Positions 1 through 18,861 of a stretch of DNA of 64,000 nt are shown piece after piece. Origin of the DNA: Sternotherus odoratus (taxonomy: Eukaryota; Chordata; Testudines; Kinosternidae); contig JAVMKO010000006.1 of assembly GCA_032164245.1 (NCBI GenBank), positions 6,401,001 to 6,465,000 of the forward strand, written 5' to 3'. How positions within the stretch are numbered: the first letter of the stretch is position 1; each line of letters opens with the position of its first letter. Both the position numbers and the translations under genes were made by a program. Below the pieces are notes generated by a model, which had not been told where the DNA came from, did no database searches, and worked only from the letters and a program-made list of their open reading frames with translations.

Positions 1-2493
1 TATGAGCCAGTTGGGTTGTAATGGAAACTGTTTGGCAATCTCAACTGTACCGTGTCACTATAAAGGAAATGCTGTAATAATGCTTTGTATGTACAGGAAC
101 CCTTATCATCTGAGGCGCTCGGGGTGCTTGGGAGGTAGCGTGGTGTAGTGGATAGATCACTGGACTGGGTGTCAGCACACCTGATTTCAACTCTGCTGCT
201 GACTTGCTGTATGGCCCTGGGCATGTCACTTTCTGTTTCTGTGCCTCTGTTTTTTTTAATTCCTACCCTTGTGACCCCAGACTGTCAATTCCCTGGGCTA
301 AGCAGTACCCCCTGCATGGAGTTGCCTGGTTTTTGACCAGAAAGTCCTGTTGGAACGTGGCAGTGTTCGGGTACTGTACTGACCGGACAGTAAAAGTCCG
401 GTTACTGCAGGCAGGGGAAGAGCGGCCGCTCCGGCGGCAGGATGCACGCACTAGGTCGGGCCGCTTGGAGGAGCACGGTTTGCAGGACTGCAGCAGAGGA
501 CGGAGCGCAGGGGCCCATGGCGAGTGGGACAAGGTGCTCTCAGTGGGCAGGAAACGTTCCCAGGGAGGGAGGTGAGCTGCCCCGCCAGCCAGTGCTCTCA
601 GACAGCTCTGGGGAGGGCAGTGTGGGGGGAGCGATAGGGGAGGGGGCAGCGGGGTGGTCAGTGGTGCTCTTCTGACCTTTACTCCCAGGCAGCCTGCTGG
701 AGCTGGGGGTTCGCAAGTCCCTTGCGGCTACTCACGCTGGGGAGATGCGAGGGGGGCAGAGCCTCACACGGAGAGGTGCGAGTAGGGCCTTGGGGTGGGT
801 CTGGTTTCCAGACATTAGAAATTTGGCCACGCTGCTCCTGCTGCATGTTTGGACAAGGCCTACGTAGAATGAGGGGAACCTGAGCTTGGTGGGGACCTCT
901 CGATTCAGCTGCAGGAGAAATGACTTGGTCTTCCCTGGGGTAGACAGGAGTCACTCCTCCCACCCCGTGAGGCAGGTTCCGCTAGGGAGCACAGCATTCA
1001 AATCTTAGCAGCTAATGAAAAGCTTTTCTCAATGAAACTGGGCCAATTGACCTAAAATAGATCCCAGCCAATGTTCCTTGGCTTAAAAAAAGCCTCCACT
1101 CCACAGTCTTTTGCACTGCACTGAATGGCACTTAGCCAATTAGTAGCCAGTTAGTGCATTTTATCATCCATTTCTCTCTCTTGGCCAAACACTTTCTTCT
1201 CTGAAATAACTCCAGGTGTGTAAGGAGGCACAAGTCTAAATGAACTTACTCTGAACCACACAAAGAGCTACACAGGAAAGCGATCTTGTTTCCTCCCATC
1301 TCTTGTCTGTATTTCTCTGTCTCAGCAGTTCACTGCTAACCACAAAGCAACAACGGTAGCTTACACATGATTAGCTAGTGTAAACCCTGACTTCTGTAGG
1401 AAAGTCAGACTCTGGAACCCAGCGAACTCCTTCCAGCATTCCTGAATCAACAGAGGAGGTAAACGGGGCTTGGCAGGAAGCAGTGAAATGGTGAAACTCG
1501 GGGTGCACTGGTCTTTAAAGGGCTTACTTCTCCAAGCAGATCTCCAAAAACCACCCTTCAGCTACAAATCGAATTGAATGTCATGCACACTGCAGTGCAG
1601 TGAGGAAGAGTCCAATTGCTATTGTAGTTGTATATAAAGTATTGTCTAAAGAGGCTTAACAACTTATATTACATCTCAGAACTCTAGCTTGCTTCTTAAA
1701 ATGTCATCTTATAATTTCCTTATGTCTGTCTGTATGTGTGTCTGTCTATAGAATCTGTGTGCATATTACACAATCTATATAAAATAGAATACATGATGGG
1801 GTACCGTAGCATGATATTACAGTTCTAATAGCAGGAGTGTGGAGTGGCTGCATAATTGAGATCTGCAGGTTTTCCCATCTGAGGGCCACTGACACGTTTA
1901 TGCCGTACCACCCTCATGTATTCAATGTCATATAAATTGCATATGCATGTAACAACAGATCTCCTTTGTTTTAAAATGTGGTGGTTGTTTTTTTTCTCCT
2001 CTTGCAACATTTCTCAATCCGTTCCTAACCCAGGTGAATTCAAAAGCTTTGTAAATAAGGGAAACATAGTGTAACTTTCTTCCTAATCTAGTGAATTGGA
2101 ATCTGTATTTAATGGTCCGTGTACCTATTAATCATCCGCTGCTGCTTATGACTAGATGGGGCGTATTTATGTGAGGAATGAGACAAGTGGAAGGAATTTC
2201 TTGTCAGAAATCCTGAAACTCCCCGTTCCTAGTCTCACCCCTGTTGTGATAGGGAAAAGTGAATAGAATAAAAATCAATATATCAACTCAGCAAGCGTCT
2301 TGGAATAACACCCCCCCGCCCCCTGTATACTCTACCTTTCTGAACTGAGTTTTAAAGCTTGCTGAGCCTCTGAATTATATTTTGACACCTCTTCGTTTCC
2401 AAGTGACGTCTGTACCATTACAGTCATTCAGTGACATTGAGCTAATGTAAAGTGTCAGTCTGATAAATTGTTTCTCTCTTTTCCCCCTTACAG
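1..2493. other. Non-coding, probably GNG2 upstream intron
   Basis: I find no supported exon here. Besides a MIR (132-255), the segment at about 355-560 is CpG-rich and contains a NotI-type gcggccgc; it resembles a turtle interspersed repeat more than a promoter. From 700 on the sequence is ordinary AT-rich DNA. Confidence 0.5.
132..255 (+). repeat. MIR SINE
   Basis: It matches the MIR pattern: gtggtgtagtggatagatc, then tttcaactctgctgctgact, then ccctgggcatgtcactttc and a CTCTGTTT end. An old, diverged copy. Confidence 0.75.
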
Positions 2494-2558
2494 GTATTGA
2501 CTATTGACGATCGGCAGACCTTCCACCGGAGAAGAAAATCACAAAAAAGACCATTTTG
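2494..2558 (+). other. GNG2: Possible 5' untranslated exon of GNG2
   Basis: A 65-base segment is bounded by a strong acceptor (pyrimidine tract ttctctcttttccccctt, then acag) and a donor (TTTTGgtaaaag). It has no ATG and no similarity to the repeats around it. Its position 2.6 kb upstream of the first coding exon suits a non-coding leader exon. This is inference from splice signals only. Confidence 0.4.
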
Positions 2559-3308
2559 GTAAAAGACTTTATTATTTAATTCTAAGTGCAAAGGGTACAT
2601 GGGGTGTGGAGAAGGCATGAGGATCATGAGGTGTTTTTTGTGGGGAGAACTACCTCGCCGTTCAAGGTCTCCTTGAAACATGTATCCTACCTACCAGCCT
2701 CAGTCCTGGGCTCAGTGAATCCTCCCCACAGGCTGGAGGGGGTGGTCATTTAGCCGTGGGTGGGCTTGACCCGCCCGCTTCCCAGAATCCAATATGAGTT
2801 TTCTTTGCCACTTGTTGCTACCCCAAGGTATCCTAGCTGGACTGGCCTGAATGGGAACTGCATTGCAGTGGCTTCATGTCAGGCTGTGGTTTTCTCTGAG
2901 CAGGCCCCAAGGTGAGTTCCTGAGTTGAAGGATTGAACACCAGCTCTGTAGTGTGAGCACCCGTGGATCCTTCCCTTTAAGCTGGCTCGGGCTAAAATGG
3001 CCCAAACTAGACCCGCTGACTGTTCTCGGAACCAGTTGGAGACCCCTTGAGGGGTGTTGCTTTGAAGAAGCACCTCTCTGCCCCCTTACTTGTTATCTCT
3101 CTGAAGGAAAAGATGGGCTGTAGAGAATACAGAGCTGACTCTGGGTTGGTCTTTCTAGCCCAGAAATTCCTAAGTGTGTCTATGGAGAAAGGATAAAATA
3201 TCAGGATAGTCACTGGCTGGGAGAAAGAGTGAGACTGTCTGACTGTCCCCTCCTGAGGGACATCTGGGTTCTAGCTGCTGCCCCAGTGACTGTTTGTTTA
3301 GACCCTGG

Positions 3309-3480
3309 GGGAGGGATAGCTCAGTGATTTGAGCATTGGCCTGCTAAACCCAGGGTTGGGAGTTCAATCCTTTAGGGGGCCATTTATGAATCTGGGGCAA
3401 AAAATCTGTCAGAGATCAGTACTTGGTCCTGCTAGTGTAGGCAGGGGATGAGACTTGATGACCTTTAAAGGTCCTTTCAG
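3309..3480 (+). repeat. tRNA-derived SINE (turtle type)
   Basis: A tRNA-like head (gggagggatagctcagtgat, with A box and a B box in gttgggagttcaatcc) is followed by a body and a CR1-like tail (gatgacctttaaaggtcctt). It is the same family as the copy at 48429-48622. Confidence 0.8.
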
Positions 3481-5149
3481 AGAAGTATTTTCAACCTGTG
3501 AGACAGAATAGCCAATAGCCTGGTGGTGTGGGCACACACTTCCGAGGGGGCAGGAGCAGAGATTAGAACCTGACTTTCTCACATCCCAGGTGAGTGCTCT
3601 CACCACTGGGCTAAAGGCTATAAGGGGGGGACATTACCACCTCCACCCCTTCCCCTCCTCCAATGGAGCCCTTCATGATGTTATTAAAAGATCTGAAATG
3701 AAATCTTTCAATTCTCCAAAAGTTTCAGTTAGACACACACTGATTTTTTTTGAACTGCCGGGAATCTGAAAAGTCCGTTATTCCCCGAGCCCCGCCTGGG
3801 GTAGCCCAATGCACTTCAACTGTGTCCCATCTCTTACAGTGATCACGTTTGTGCTTGAAAAGTCCTAATCCTGCTTAAATGGGGCCCTTGCTGGAAAGAT
3901 GCGGACACTGTTTTTCTGACCAGCGTAGGCAGAGCCAACTTAGAAAAGCTTTATAGAGACCGCGTCGACTTGGCAACATAATGAACTATTGCAGTTATCC
4001 TTTTGTAGGAAACCCTAAAGAAACAGGAAGTGACAATATCCTGTTTTGCATCTAACTGCTCACTTGGGCGGACAATGCAGTGCTAGACCAATGCACCGCT
4101 CTAGAAATCAGGATATTATCGTGAGCTACTTAAATGCATGCATGTCTATTTCCTAATTATTTTATAGTACAGTATAATGACTGAGATTACTGCTGGAGGC
4201 AACTTGAAAAACACTTCAAGCTGTCGACTAGAGAACTTGTTGAAAACATCCGTTTGCTGTCATGGGAAGTTGAAATTGAGAGGGGCTTTTATAGTAGGTG
4301 CTATTTTGTTCCAAGACTGGAGGAAATACTTGCTCACATTCAGTACATAATTAGAGCGTCGTTGTTCTGATGGGAAGATAGTGGGAAAAGTTTATCTCCA
4401 TTAGTGATGATACTTCTCTCTCCTACCCACCTGGAAGTAAAAATCCTAATGACTGATTAAACAATCTGCTCTCTAGAAAGCTTGCTGCGTTACACCAACA
4501 ATGAGAACACCAGTGGCTTTACAGCTGATCTGCATCAGAGTGAACGAGCAGGGTTAACAGCACAACTTATGGCTAAGTGCAGTTTAAAAATCTACCAGAG
4601 GGAACAACAAGGTGATTGATGGTTCCGGCACTGAAGACACAGCCCCATCAGAGGTGTAAAGTCTGTTCCCGCCTGCCTCCAACCCCTGATCTCCTTCCCT
4701 TTCCAGTCACTGTCCAAGTGAGGCTGTAAACAGTGCTTCTCTCACCTAACGCCAACGGGTAAAATCCAGATTTAACTGTGTTGGTGTCCTAGTGGTGTGA
4801 TGAGAGAACGGTGCCCAATGCTGGAATAGCGCTGCTTGCTCTGGGACCCGTGTAATTTTTGACTCCTAACTGCTATAGACACTGCAAAGAGGAGGAACAT
4901 TGTCCTGCATCTAGCATGTTCCTACACCCAGGATTTACATCTTTTGAGGCTGTTTACCTATATAAAAACTGGATTGGGACCACATTAAACTTAACACTCA
5001 CCGCGACATCTCCGTTAATCACCGACACCCTTTATTAGATTCCATGGCACCATGGCGCTTGCAGCAAATCCAGTTGATTAGTTCCCTGACGTGTTGCCTT
5101 TATTCCCTTGGTTTCCACAGCACATCTGAAAAGCGCAACCGGCACTCAG

Positions 5150-9635
<4,486 letters not shown>

Positions 9636-12600
9636 GCCGTCCGTGAGCCCACCCCACCCTCTGCCCGCTCTGAACACTGATGTAGCGTTTTTAGCAATGT
9701 GGACCACTTTCGAGTCCACAGAATTTAAAAAACAACAAGGCCTGGAAGCTCCAGAGATGGGCGTGTGTAAAGAAACTGGTCGTCTTTTGGGGGAATAAGA
9801 TCTACATTGTGAGGCTGAAGATCTGAGGTCTGCAGAGTTACCGAGAGAGACAAATATGTAAAGATTAAATGTGTGTGTCACTTTTCTGCTCACAAAACCC
9901 CCCTCCACCAAAAAACAGCCCCTTGTTTGATTGTTCCATATTTAAATAAGACACTTGTGCTGAGCAAAGTAAACTAAGGCTGAGTAGAACCTCATGGGAA
10001 TGATGATCATTGGGTTTTTCCAAATAATCCTCTTATTTAAGTTGAATTGTCAAATATCACAACAGGCTAGATTACTATTATTACTTAATGTTCAGTCTTG
10101 TGCTTTTTTTGTTTTTGCATTAGCGTAGCACAGAGACGGATGGGATGCCTCAAAAGATAACAAACTAAACCGCTGAGCAAGGGCTTAGTCAGTGATCCTT
10201 CACATCGGCCGTGTGAACACGGTCTTGTCTGCGTGTTTCTAGCAACCTAGTACCACGATTTCTAACACTTTTTTTTGTATAGGGTAGCTTCAATTCCGCA
10301 AGTAAAAGTAAATCGGGTGTTGTGATTGGTGCTTCATATTTTTGTGACTACTTTTAAGTAATTGTGCATGAAAATATCCCTGTATTCAATCCATTTAGAA
10401 ACTTCTATTGTTTGGAGCCACGTGCCGGTGGAAGAAGCTGTAGAGAAAAAACAAACAATGTTCTGACAGCAAAGAGAAACTACTCTCATGCCTTAGATGT
10501 GCCTGAACTACCTCTCATGCTAGGGTGGGTTGCCAGCTAGTGAGAAGCCTATTCCTGAAATCAGAAGTTTATACGGGGAGTTTAGAGTCACTCAGATTCC
10601 TGGAGGCCTTAGAGCAAAACTAAGAAGAAAAATGATATACATTTATTTTGGCCAAGTTTTCTCTGGTTCCCCCCCTACCCTTCTGTGCCTCTTCTCTTTA
10701 CCCATATTTCTTGATTTTTAATATCACACAATCTATATTAACTCTTCATGTCTTCTCTGAACCATGCCCCTGAAGCAGTGTGATAAAACCTGCACCCAGC
10801 AGACCAGCTGCTGCCCTGGGCGAAGTGGCTGATCGAAGCACGGCTTGATTCGGGGGGGAGGAAGGGGAGGCTCAGACGGAAGGCACTGCAAGCTTGTCCA
10901 CCCCTACACAATTCTCTGCTTCCGCCATGCTGCCCTCACGGGGGATCTTTCCCTGAATCTGTTGGCTCCAAACCCCAGTGTTTACAAAACTCCCTCTGCC
11001 ATCGAATCTGACCGCTATTCTCAGTCCCCTCTTCTCCCAGTGATTATTCTGAATAGGCTTTTAATAACAGAAGGGCCATAGCATCCCAATAATGGCAACA
11101 TGCAGATGGCAAATGTGCACATGGTTATAATAGTGAGAGGACTTCATACTGGAGGAGTAAGAGTGATCTATCAACCACAGAAATTTTTGTTAGTATGTTG
11201 GACTCCCATTATCCAGTCACTGACCATCCAGCCCTTTCTGAGCTCTTGCCATGTATATTTTTACCGCTTGAGCATCCCATCAGGAAACAAAACGAGAATA
11301 AAGAAAATCAGGTGGATCTTTAAATAGAGCGACCCAACACTGGGGCGATATATTGACACAACGTACCTCTAACAGCTTAAGGTGGAAGCCTGCAACTTAC
11401 TCGCTTTGTCAATGTACTGGTTTGAGGTGCTGTTACAGATGTGCCTCCGTTAAAGCCTCGAAGCTGGCTAATGAGGCGTTAAGAAAGATGTAGAGGTGGC
11501 TCTGAATGGATTGTATGAGCCCTGCTAATTGGAGCAAAGCCAAACCATCAGAAGGGTGTCCCGGTAGGAGCACCCAGTCCTTTGCTTACATGTAGCCTGA
11601 AATTGACCAATTTGTTTAATCAGCTTTAGGAAACTTGTCATAACCGGATGGGGAGAGCGAGAAGCCAAGCCCAGGGGCTACAAACATATCCATTTGAACA
11701 CCATCAAAACCTCCTAACACCATCAAAACCTCCTATTTCAAGTGGAGGCTGAGGTCCTCTGAAATGGCCCCATAAGGTGCTCTGGGAGACAGGTTACAGT
11801 ATCAAGTACAGTATGTGCCTCAAACCAGGCAAGGCAAAGCCTACCTTGAGGAGACCCTGCTGCTGTTAAAATTGTGTTCTAACCTTTGGCCTGAAGCGAG
11901 ACTGCTGTGATTGCAAAGACACCGAGACGCCTCAGACCTAAACAGCATTAAGAAAGGAGTGGTTCATAAGGTTATGTGACACGGGTGCGGGGGCTAGAGC
12001 GGCTGCAGCTCTTCACGCTATTCTGAACCCTTAGAACACGTTCATTTTTGGCTCAAAAACCCAGCCGCTCTAAATTTAGGATCATTCCAGACCCATGGCA
12101 ACCTGTTAGTATAAAGATCCAAATCAGGTAGGAGTTCAAATTTTTGTATTTAAAAGGACTTTGTATTTAAAAGGAGTCTTAAGGTACCTGTCAGAAAATC
12201 TTTATAGCCCATAAAAAAGTGGAAATTTTTTTGACTAACTTTTCTACTCTTTCATCCTTGTGTACAGGCAGAAGGGTTTCTGTAGAGAAAGCCACTTATT
12301 GTAAAAGTGGATTCTCTCTTTCTGATTCTTGGCATCTGGGAATATTTATACAATACAACCAGTAGCTAAATGGTGTACCACTTGTCTTGCTAGCTTTCAG
12401 ATACAAGATCCTATATTTCAATCTTTATCCTGTATGTTTGACTAGTTTAGATTTCATATGACCAGTGAGTAACTCTACAGCTGTTTTCACTTGTATTGGT
12501 AAAAACAATGTAAATATATTGCAAGTGTTCCTTTTCTAGAAGATCTACTATAACTGACAACAACGCATAGCTTAATTAGCCAAGACCCTAAATATCACTA

Positions 12601-13285
12601 ATCCCAGAACAGTACTCCAATCCTGTCATGAGGTTTTGTCGTAACTTTTTAATGGCTTGCATATTTTACAACTTAAATTCTTTAAAAGAATGCCTCGTGA
12701 AATGAATATAAGGAGAGTTGAAATTACACCAAAACGTGCATTCGATATCTTTTCTTTGTTACAGTTACTACTGATTTTTTTTTAATTGGGGAGGCAACCA
12801 GAAAATCTCACCCTAGTATTTATATTTACACAGTCCCCCCTTCATTAGCAAAGTAGAAATTTTACCTACCAGGAAAATGTTCCCCTCATAAAAAAGTTAA
12901 CATTAATATTTCAACATTGAAAATACATTGATTGTGTATATTCCAGGTGGTATACATTTGTTTGATCTGCTGAAGGTCTTTTCAATAAAAATATCCTGTA
13001 TACAGGCATGTGATTTTCTTTTTTTTCCTCCCCTACGAACTTTGTTCATAGCAGTGGTGCGTTGCTACATGTACATTATATCATATCAGCCAGCTAAGTG
13101 GCTGCATCTTCCTACACAAGAAGCGATCTGTTTTCAGGAAGAGGGTCAGTGTAAATGTCAGTGGGGTTTTTTTTTGTTGTATGTTTTTCAAACGGGGAAA
13201 CTTGAAGTTGTGATGTAGTGCACACGCTCATCCCATGTGATCAATGTATGTGTATGAAATAAAATTTTGGATTCGTTTCAGAGTG
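9636..13285 (+). other. GNG2: GNG2 3' untranslated region
   Basis: From the stop codon to about 13285 the sequence is AT-rich and nearly free of recognisable repeats, unlike its surroundings, which fits a long conserved 3' UTR. It ends at AATAAA (13258-13263) followed by a GT-rich stretch (gtgtgtctgtttgc). An earlier AATAAA at 12984-12989 could give a slightly shorter transcript. The exact cleavage site is inferred. Confidence 0.65.
13258..13263 (+). terminator. GNG2: Polyadenylation signal of GNG2
   Basis: A canonical AATAAA about 30 bases upstream of a GT/T-rich downstream element (gtgtgtctgtttgctttt). No other gene in this orientation lies between it and the GNG2 stop. Confidence 0.65.
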
Positions 13286-14581
13286 TGTCTGTTTGCTTTT
13301 TAAAGTAGCAGGGGGTGGGGGCAGTGGGCTTTCTTCTTTTTCACAGGTTAACTCTCCTCCTCCTCATGACAGAACCAAATGTGTTCAGGCTACGATGTTG
13401 GTTTAGGGAGCTTTCCAAACCAACAGTAAACCACAGCCTTCCCCCCCTCCCCCTCGCTCCAATCTATTAAACGAGGCTGCTGGTTTCAATAGCAGCTTTT
13501 GTGATGGTGTGAAAGGGAAAGAGGCCTTTCAGAACCTAGACTTTCCCAGGATCCTCTCTGCTTTAAGGAAATTTCCACTGATGTAGTTCCACTAGTGCAA
13601 CCCCCTGCTATAGACATGGTGCCCCTAAGTGTAGGCTGATAGTTTACTTTGGGGTGTTACCAGCTTACGCTGCACTGGGGTAAACCTCTCTTTTTCCCGG
13701 TGCAGCACATCTGTACAGGTGTGACTACGTGGCTCAGGTACGCCAGTGCAAATCACCAGGAGGCAGGGCACAGAGGGTTGTAAATGTTTAGCACCTACAT
13801 AGAATGGGAGCGAAATCCCACTGCAGGGAAGCTTCAGGTTCAGTCTGTGCAGGGAAGGCCAGTTGTCATCCTTATTTCCCCCCTTGTTTCTCCCTCCGCC
13901 CCGCCTAAAAGTAAAAATGAAGTCCACACGAGAAGCAGCAGAGGTGGGAGGGTATTGTCGGCCGCGTCATAGCACCTGCCTCTGGAAGCTGATGACTTGT
14001 CTCAGCTCCTGGACACTGGAAAGCTTTGGAAATGGAGGATAAATTCTTGGATAGATGAGCAGGGATTGAGAGGAGGGTAGAATCTGTCTCCCCATTCCAA
14101 AATCCCTGGGACAGGTAAAGGAACTAGAGTAGAAAGTCCAGCAGAGGAGGAAGTGACCAGACTGCCATACGGGAAAGGTACCGGGAAGCGAAGGGCCCCG
14201 AGTTCACTTCCCCAGCTCAGGTAGATGCTTTTCTTTTCCAGAAAAAGGCAGATCTCCGCTCACGGTCAACTTTTCCAGGATGAGACGCCGAAGTCCCCGC
14301 TGCAGCATGGGAGCTGTGTGTGAAACACCAGCATAGATTCACTCACCTAGGTTCACTTAAACTGGCCCAGCGTGTGGTAATGCCCTGTGGAAATAGTCCA
14401 GATTCCATTCTTTTTCACCAATAAGCTGCCTCCCCTTCCACGCAAGCATAGATCCACCCAGTGTGTGCAGCTGCCTTCTTCCTGGGGTTTTATGTAAGGA
14501 ACACTCTATACCCTGGGGGAGCACCCTATAACCCCCATATTCCTCATTTATATATAATTATCTTGCATATAAAGCGTACCC

Positions 14582-15630
14582 TGTATGGTATCAGGAGACA
14601 GGTTCTGATCTGAAAGTCACTGTTCTATCAAAATATATATCCCGAGTGCACATGAAGTTATGAGATTGTGTTGTATGACTGTCAGTAACACGTGCTGTAA
14701 ATTGGGGAAATCGGCTAGCTATTATCTCGCCAGAGAGAACAGCACGGTAAATAATCACCGCCCCAGCGGGTGTCAAACAACCATCAGCAGCCATTGTCCA
14801 GCTCGGGAGACACAATTCAATGAGACCCCTGCATAAGGCTACACCAGGGGGATAGCTCAACTTTGCCTGGGGACTCAGCAATACCCCCCAGACACGCCTG
14901 ACCCTGGACTCTCCAAGCACACAGAATAATGGTATAAAACACAACACAGCAGCCACATGCTTGGCCTTTCTCCTTCCCCCACCTACGCTGCCAGTAACAA
15001 GGACACTGAGAAGACTGAAGACACCAACAGAGGGGACTGGCCCCGTTTTTAAAGGTGAAACCTGTGTACTATGAACTGCAATATCCAGTGGCCTTTTCTA
15101 CATGTTGCCCAGTCTAATAGGGTTGAGAGTTTAGACTGGGTACTTTTTTTTTTAAGTAACTCTTACTTTTTGCCTATTACTTATAATCACTTATAATCTA
15201 CCTTTTGTGGTCAATAAATATGTTTAACTCTTTTTCTTTACCAGTGAGTTTGCCTGAACTGCTTGGTAAGGGTGTTTGCTCAGGTTTACAAATGCTGGTG
15301 TATATCCATTTTCCACTGATGAAGTGGTCAACCAATTAATACATTTGCACGTCTTGAGCAGTGCAAGAGGGTATATTCCTGAAATACAGGGCTGGGAGCT
15401 AGGGGATTAGGCTGGTGCCTTTCTCTGTAATTCATGAGTGGCTTTGGGAGCATTCATGCCCACTAGCTGGGTGTGGGGCTCCACACTGAGTTGTGCTGAG
15501 TGATCACAGCACCTGGAGGGGTTTGCTGCTTTGTCCCTAGCAAAGCATTGTGAGAGTCAGCCCAGGCTGGAGAGTTGAGGGGGCACAGCAGGCTCACGGA
15601 CCCAGCTGGCACCCCGGGGATACCATCACA
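14582..15630 (+). mobile_element. Probable solo LTR of an endogenous retroelement
   Basis: The segment begins tgtatggtatcagg and ends gataccatcaca, so it has the TG...CA form with a short inverted repeat. It contains a TATA-like tataaaa (14932) about 280 bases upstream of an aataaa (15215), as in an LTR. No coding internal region is attached, and I could not find a clean target duplication. Confidence 0.45.
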
Positions 15631-16236
15631 CTCTAAAAACCTACAGCATTCAATAGAAAAGGATACCCTTCTACTGGTGTTTTGCGCCTTCCTATAGAAT
15701 AGGATATAAAAGCAGTGATATAATTCTCTTAAATTCTATGCCAGTTCCAAAAACTTCTAGAAAAGTGAACAGGATCAAAAAGACTCCAAAATTCCAATTG
15801 AATTCTATAAGAGTCTTGACTTTTCACTGTTTTATTGAATGCATTTATTAGAAATTACTTGGTGAATGATTTTATGAAGTGACCCAGGAAGGGCGTAGGC
15901 TGCTGTGTGTAGTCAGCATTGGAAATACATGTTGTGCTGGTTAATTTTGATTACATATACCATATGGTTCAGTTTCCTGAATGGATGAGCTCTGAGAATG
16001 AGGTTTCAGTTTCCAAGTCTCTTGTTTATGAATTGTACTGGCACCATTCTGAGAACTACAGCGCTGTCATTTGGTACTTCTGCTAACGAAGTGGCATGGA
16101 ATGCAACCGTAGCAGTAATATTTCTGGTATGATGTGAAATACACAGTAGGATCTGTTGTCTTCAGTAGTCATCAGGCAGCAAATATAGGCATTTCCAAAG
16201 CTGTATGAACCATTTCTGAACTCCCATGCTCTGGAA

Positions 16237-16601
16237 CAGTGGTGTCCAATAGAAATCCAATGTTAGCTACACTTGTGGGTTTGAATTTTTCTTATTCGCC
16301 ACATTAAAAAAAAGGATTAAAAAACATACGACAAACAACATTTCAAATGATTTTTTATTAATATCAAAAATAAGTAGATACTACAAAAAATATGAATAGG
16401 TACTACTAACACAAAATTACCTCAGTGTGACACTTTGCCTTCTTATGCATTACTTTAGTGCGACACTTTGCATTCTTTTTCTTGTATCATAACCCTAAAA
16501 TCTTGTACCTTAACCCTGAAATCTGGTATGTTCATGCATTAGCCACAATTCAATAGCCTATTCACCACATGTGGCTAGTAGCAAAGGTATTGGACACACT
16601 G
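16237..16601. mobile_element. hAT-like MITE with 8-bp target duplication
   Basis: Inverted ends cagtggtgtccaata and tattggacacactg are flanked by ctctggaa and ccctggag, an 8-bp duplication with two changes. The inside is AT-rich and non-coding. Confidence 0.7.
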
Positions 16602-17542
16602 CCCTGGAGACTACCTTCTAAGTCAGGAGCAATATGAGCTAAACAATTTTTGTAATACAATTTGGTACAAAGAGATATTAACTCAGATGGAGTTACTTTC
16701 CTCTGGTGCCACAATGGCCAAATAAAAAGGCTTTTTTTTGGTTAGAAGCCACATGTTCTGACATTTTCCTTGTAAGGGTAGCTTAGCTTCCATGCACCTT
16801 AATCTGCCCAGCTGGAAAAATAGGACCTCCCTGAAAAGTGGATGCTGAACTGGAGTAGAACTTTCTTAGGAAAATAAATGGAAAGGAAAAGATGGTTAAG
16901 GCTAAAGCCATTAAAAGGAAATTTCTTATTTCATATCCACGGGCCTGTCAAATTTATTATAGGAACAAGAATGCAATTGGTGAGTGTCTTACCACAAGTG
17001 CTTAATGGCCATACTTCTCCTAAAAGATAGGGACAGTGAGAGTAGGAAGTGAATTGTAGCAATAGGAAAGAGAAGAAAAAGGTGTGCAAAATCATACTGT
17101 ATGTAGCCCTTTTAATAGTTATTTTTTAAATCTAACTTTCATCCTCATCCTCCCTTGTTTAATTTTCAGTCATAAAACTCCGTATTTAGCTAGAAAGCAG
17201 CGTTTAAGTTCAGCTTTAGGAATGGATGTTTGCATTTGCGCCTAAAAGATGCATATCATATCTAATTAAAATGCTTATTATAACTGTATCACACTTTTCT
17301 TACAAATGCACTGTAAAGAATCTTTATATACATGGGTTAAACAGGGACTGTGAATGGCTTTGTCATTGACACTAATTGAATGCATTTCCCTAGTTAAGTT
17401 TCTTTCAAAGGTTCTTGTAAACTTTCAGACACAGATCCACCTGATTTTCACTACAAAAGGTTTTTTTTCTCCTGCTGATAAAGGCCCATCCAAATTAAAC
17501 AGCCTCTTAGAATTGGTATGGTAATTTCCAACTTTTTCTGCT

Positions 17543-17708
17543 TTCTGTGTACAGTATATAAATGCAACTTACTTCTGTGTGTTCCATTCTATGCATCCGA
17601 TGAAGTGGGCTGTAGCCCACAAAAGCTTATCCTGAAATAAACTGGTTAGTCTCTAAGGTGCCACAAATATTCCTTGTTTTCTTTATGGATACAGACTAAG
17701 AGGGCTGC
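17543..17708 (+). repeat. Penelope-like repeat copy with hammerhead-like core
   Basis: It contains ccgatgaagtgggctgtagc and cccacaaaagcttatcctg, then the family end gatacagactaagagggctg. Relative to the core CUGANGA...GAAA, two core positions are changed. Confidence 0.6.
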
Positions 17709-18861
17709 TAACTTTAAACCCATTATATAAAAGAATTATTATGTTTCTGATAAGCCCTCTGCTGGCCAGTTTGGACTTCTGCAGGCAAAGTCTAACTTCA
17801 TCCACCTAAAGCAGGCAGGTGAGGGAAACTCAATTCTTCCTCATGTTCCCTGCCTCATTGCCCATCTTTCTCTGCTACTTCTACCATACACAGCCTAACT
17901 TCTGCACTACTTACCTTCTGTGGCGAATGCTGTAGCTCTGAAATATCAGGGAGAGAGAGTGCAAAATAAGGCTTCAACATTGCAGTGGAATTTGTTGTTA
18001 CAAACCTGCACTGTGCCAGGTTCCATTAACTTCAGTAGCACAGAGGTGATCCCAAGGAGCCTAAAACAGGAAGTGATATCTGACTTTATAACAATTATAA
18101 ATCATCTTAAGGTGACATTGGGCTTCGTTACTCAGTTGCCATCTTTGGGAAAGCTCTGCTATTGTATTGCCTTTTAGTTCACGGAATGGATTTTTCTACA
18201 ACCATGTACAAAACAGAGACTTGACTGTCTTTTTGTTTTAAAAGGAGTCTTCATTTTGCCTCTTTAACTTTTCATTCAGATTTCATCGACTGCATATGCA
18301 TGCTGAGCAGTCTTCGAGCCTTCCACCACATTAGAAGCAAATGGACTTAGTCCAGTTATGTCTGGAGTAAAAGCGGATGGGCTGGCTTGAAGCCTGTATA
18401 CTCACTGACAGGGTGTAGAGAAGTTGCTGGCAGATGAAAGGGAAGAAGAGAGTAATAGTGTGTATATAAGATCTGTAGTGCCATTTGGTGGATGGAAAGA
18501 CTAGGCCCAGACAGATGGGGAAGAAGGGACTGCTCAGATGGACACCAACACAGAGCAGAAAGGCAGGGTCCTGTTGCTAAATCCTCAGATGATTTTTAGT
18601 TCCCTGTTTTCCTTTTTGTTTTGGAATCTAACACTCTGGAAGGAGTAGGACTCTAGGGGGGCTGTCAGCAGACAGCTAAGGCACCATGGCAGTAGCTAGG
18701 TGCGGGATAACACCCCACAGCTGGGGACCTGCAGTGGTGAAGTCATGCCTGATGGGCCACAAGGAGGCCCAACCTAGACAACCTGGTTACAAACGTAGTG
18801 GGGAATGTGGGCAAGGATCTAGCCCCTGGAGAAGGGAGCCGGTCAGGACTTTAAACAAAAC

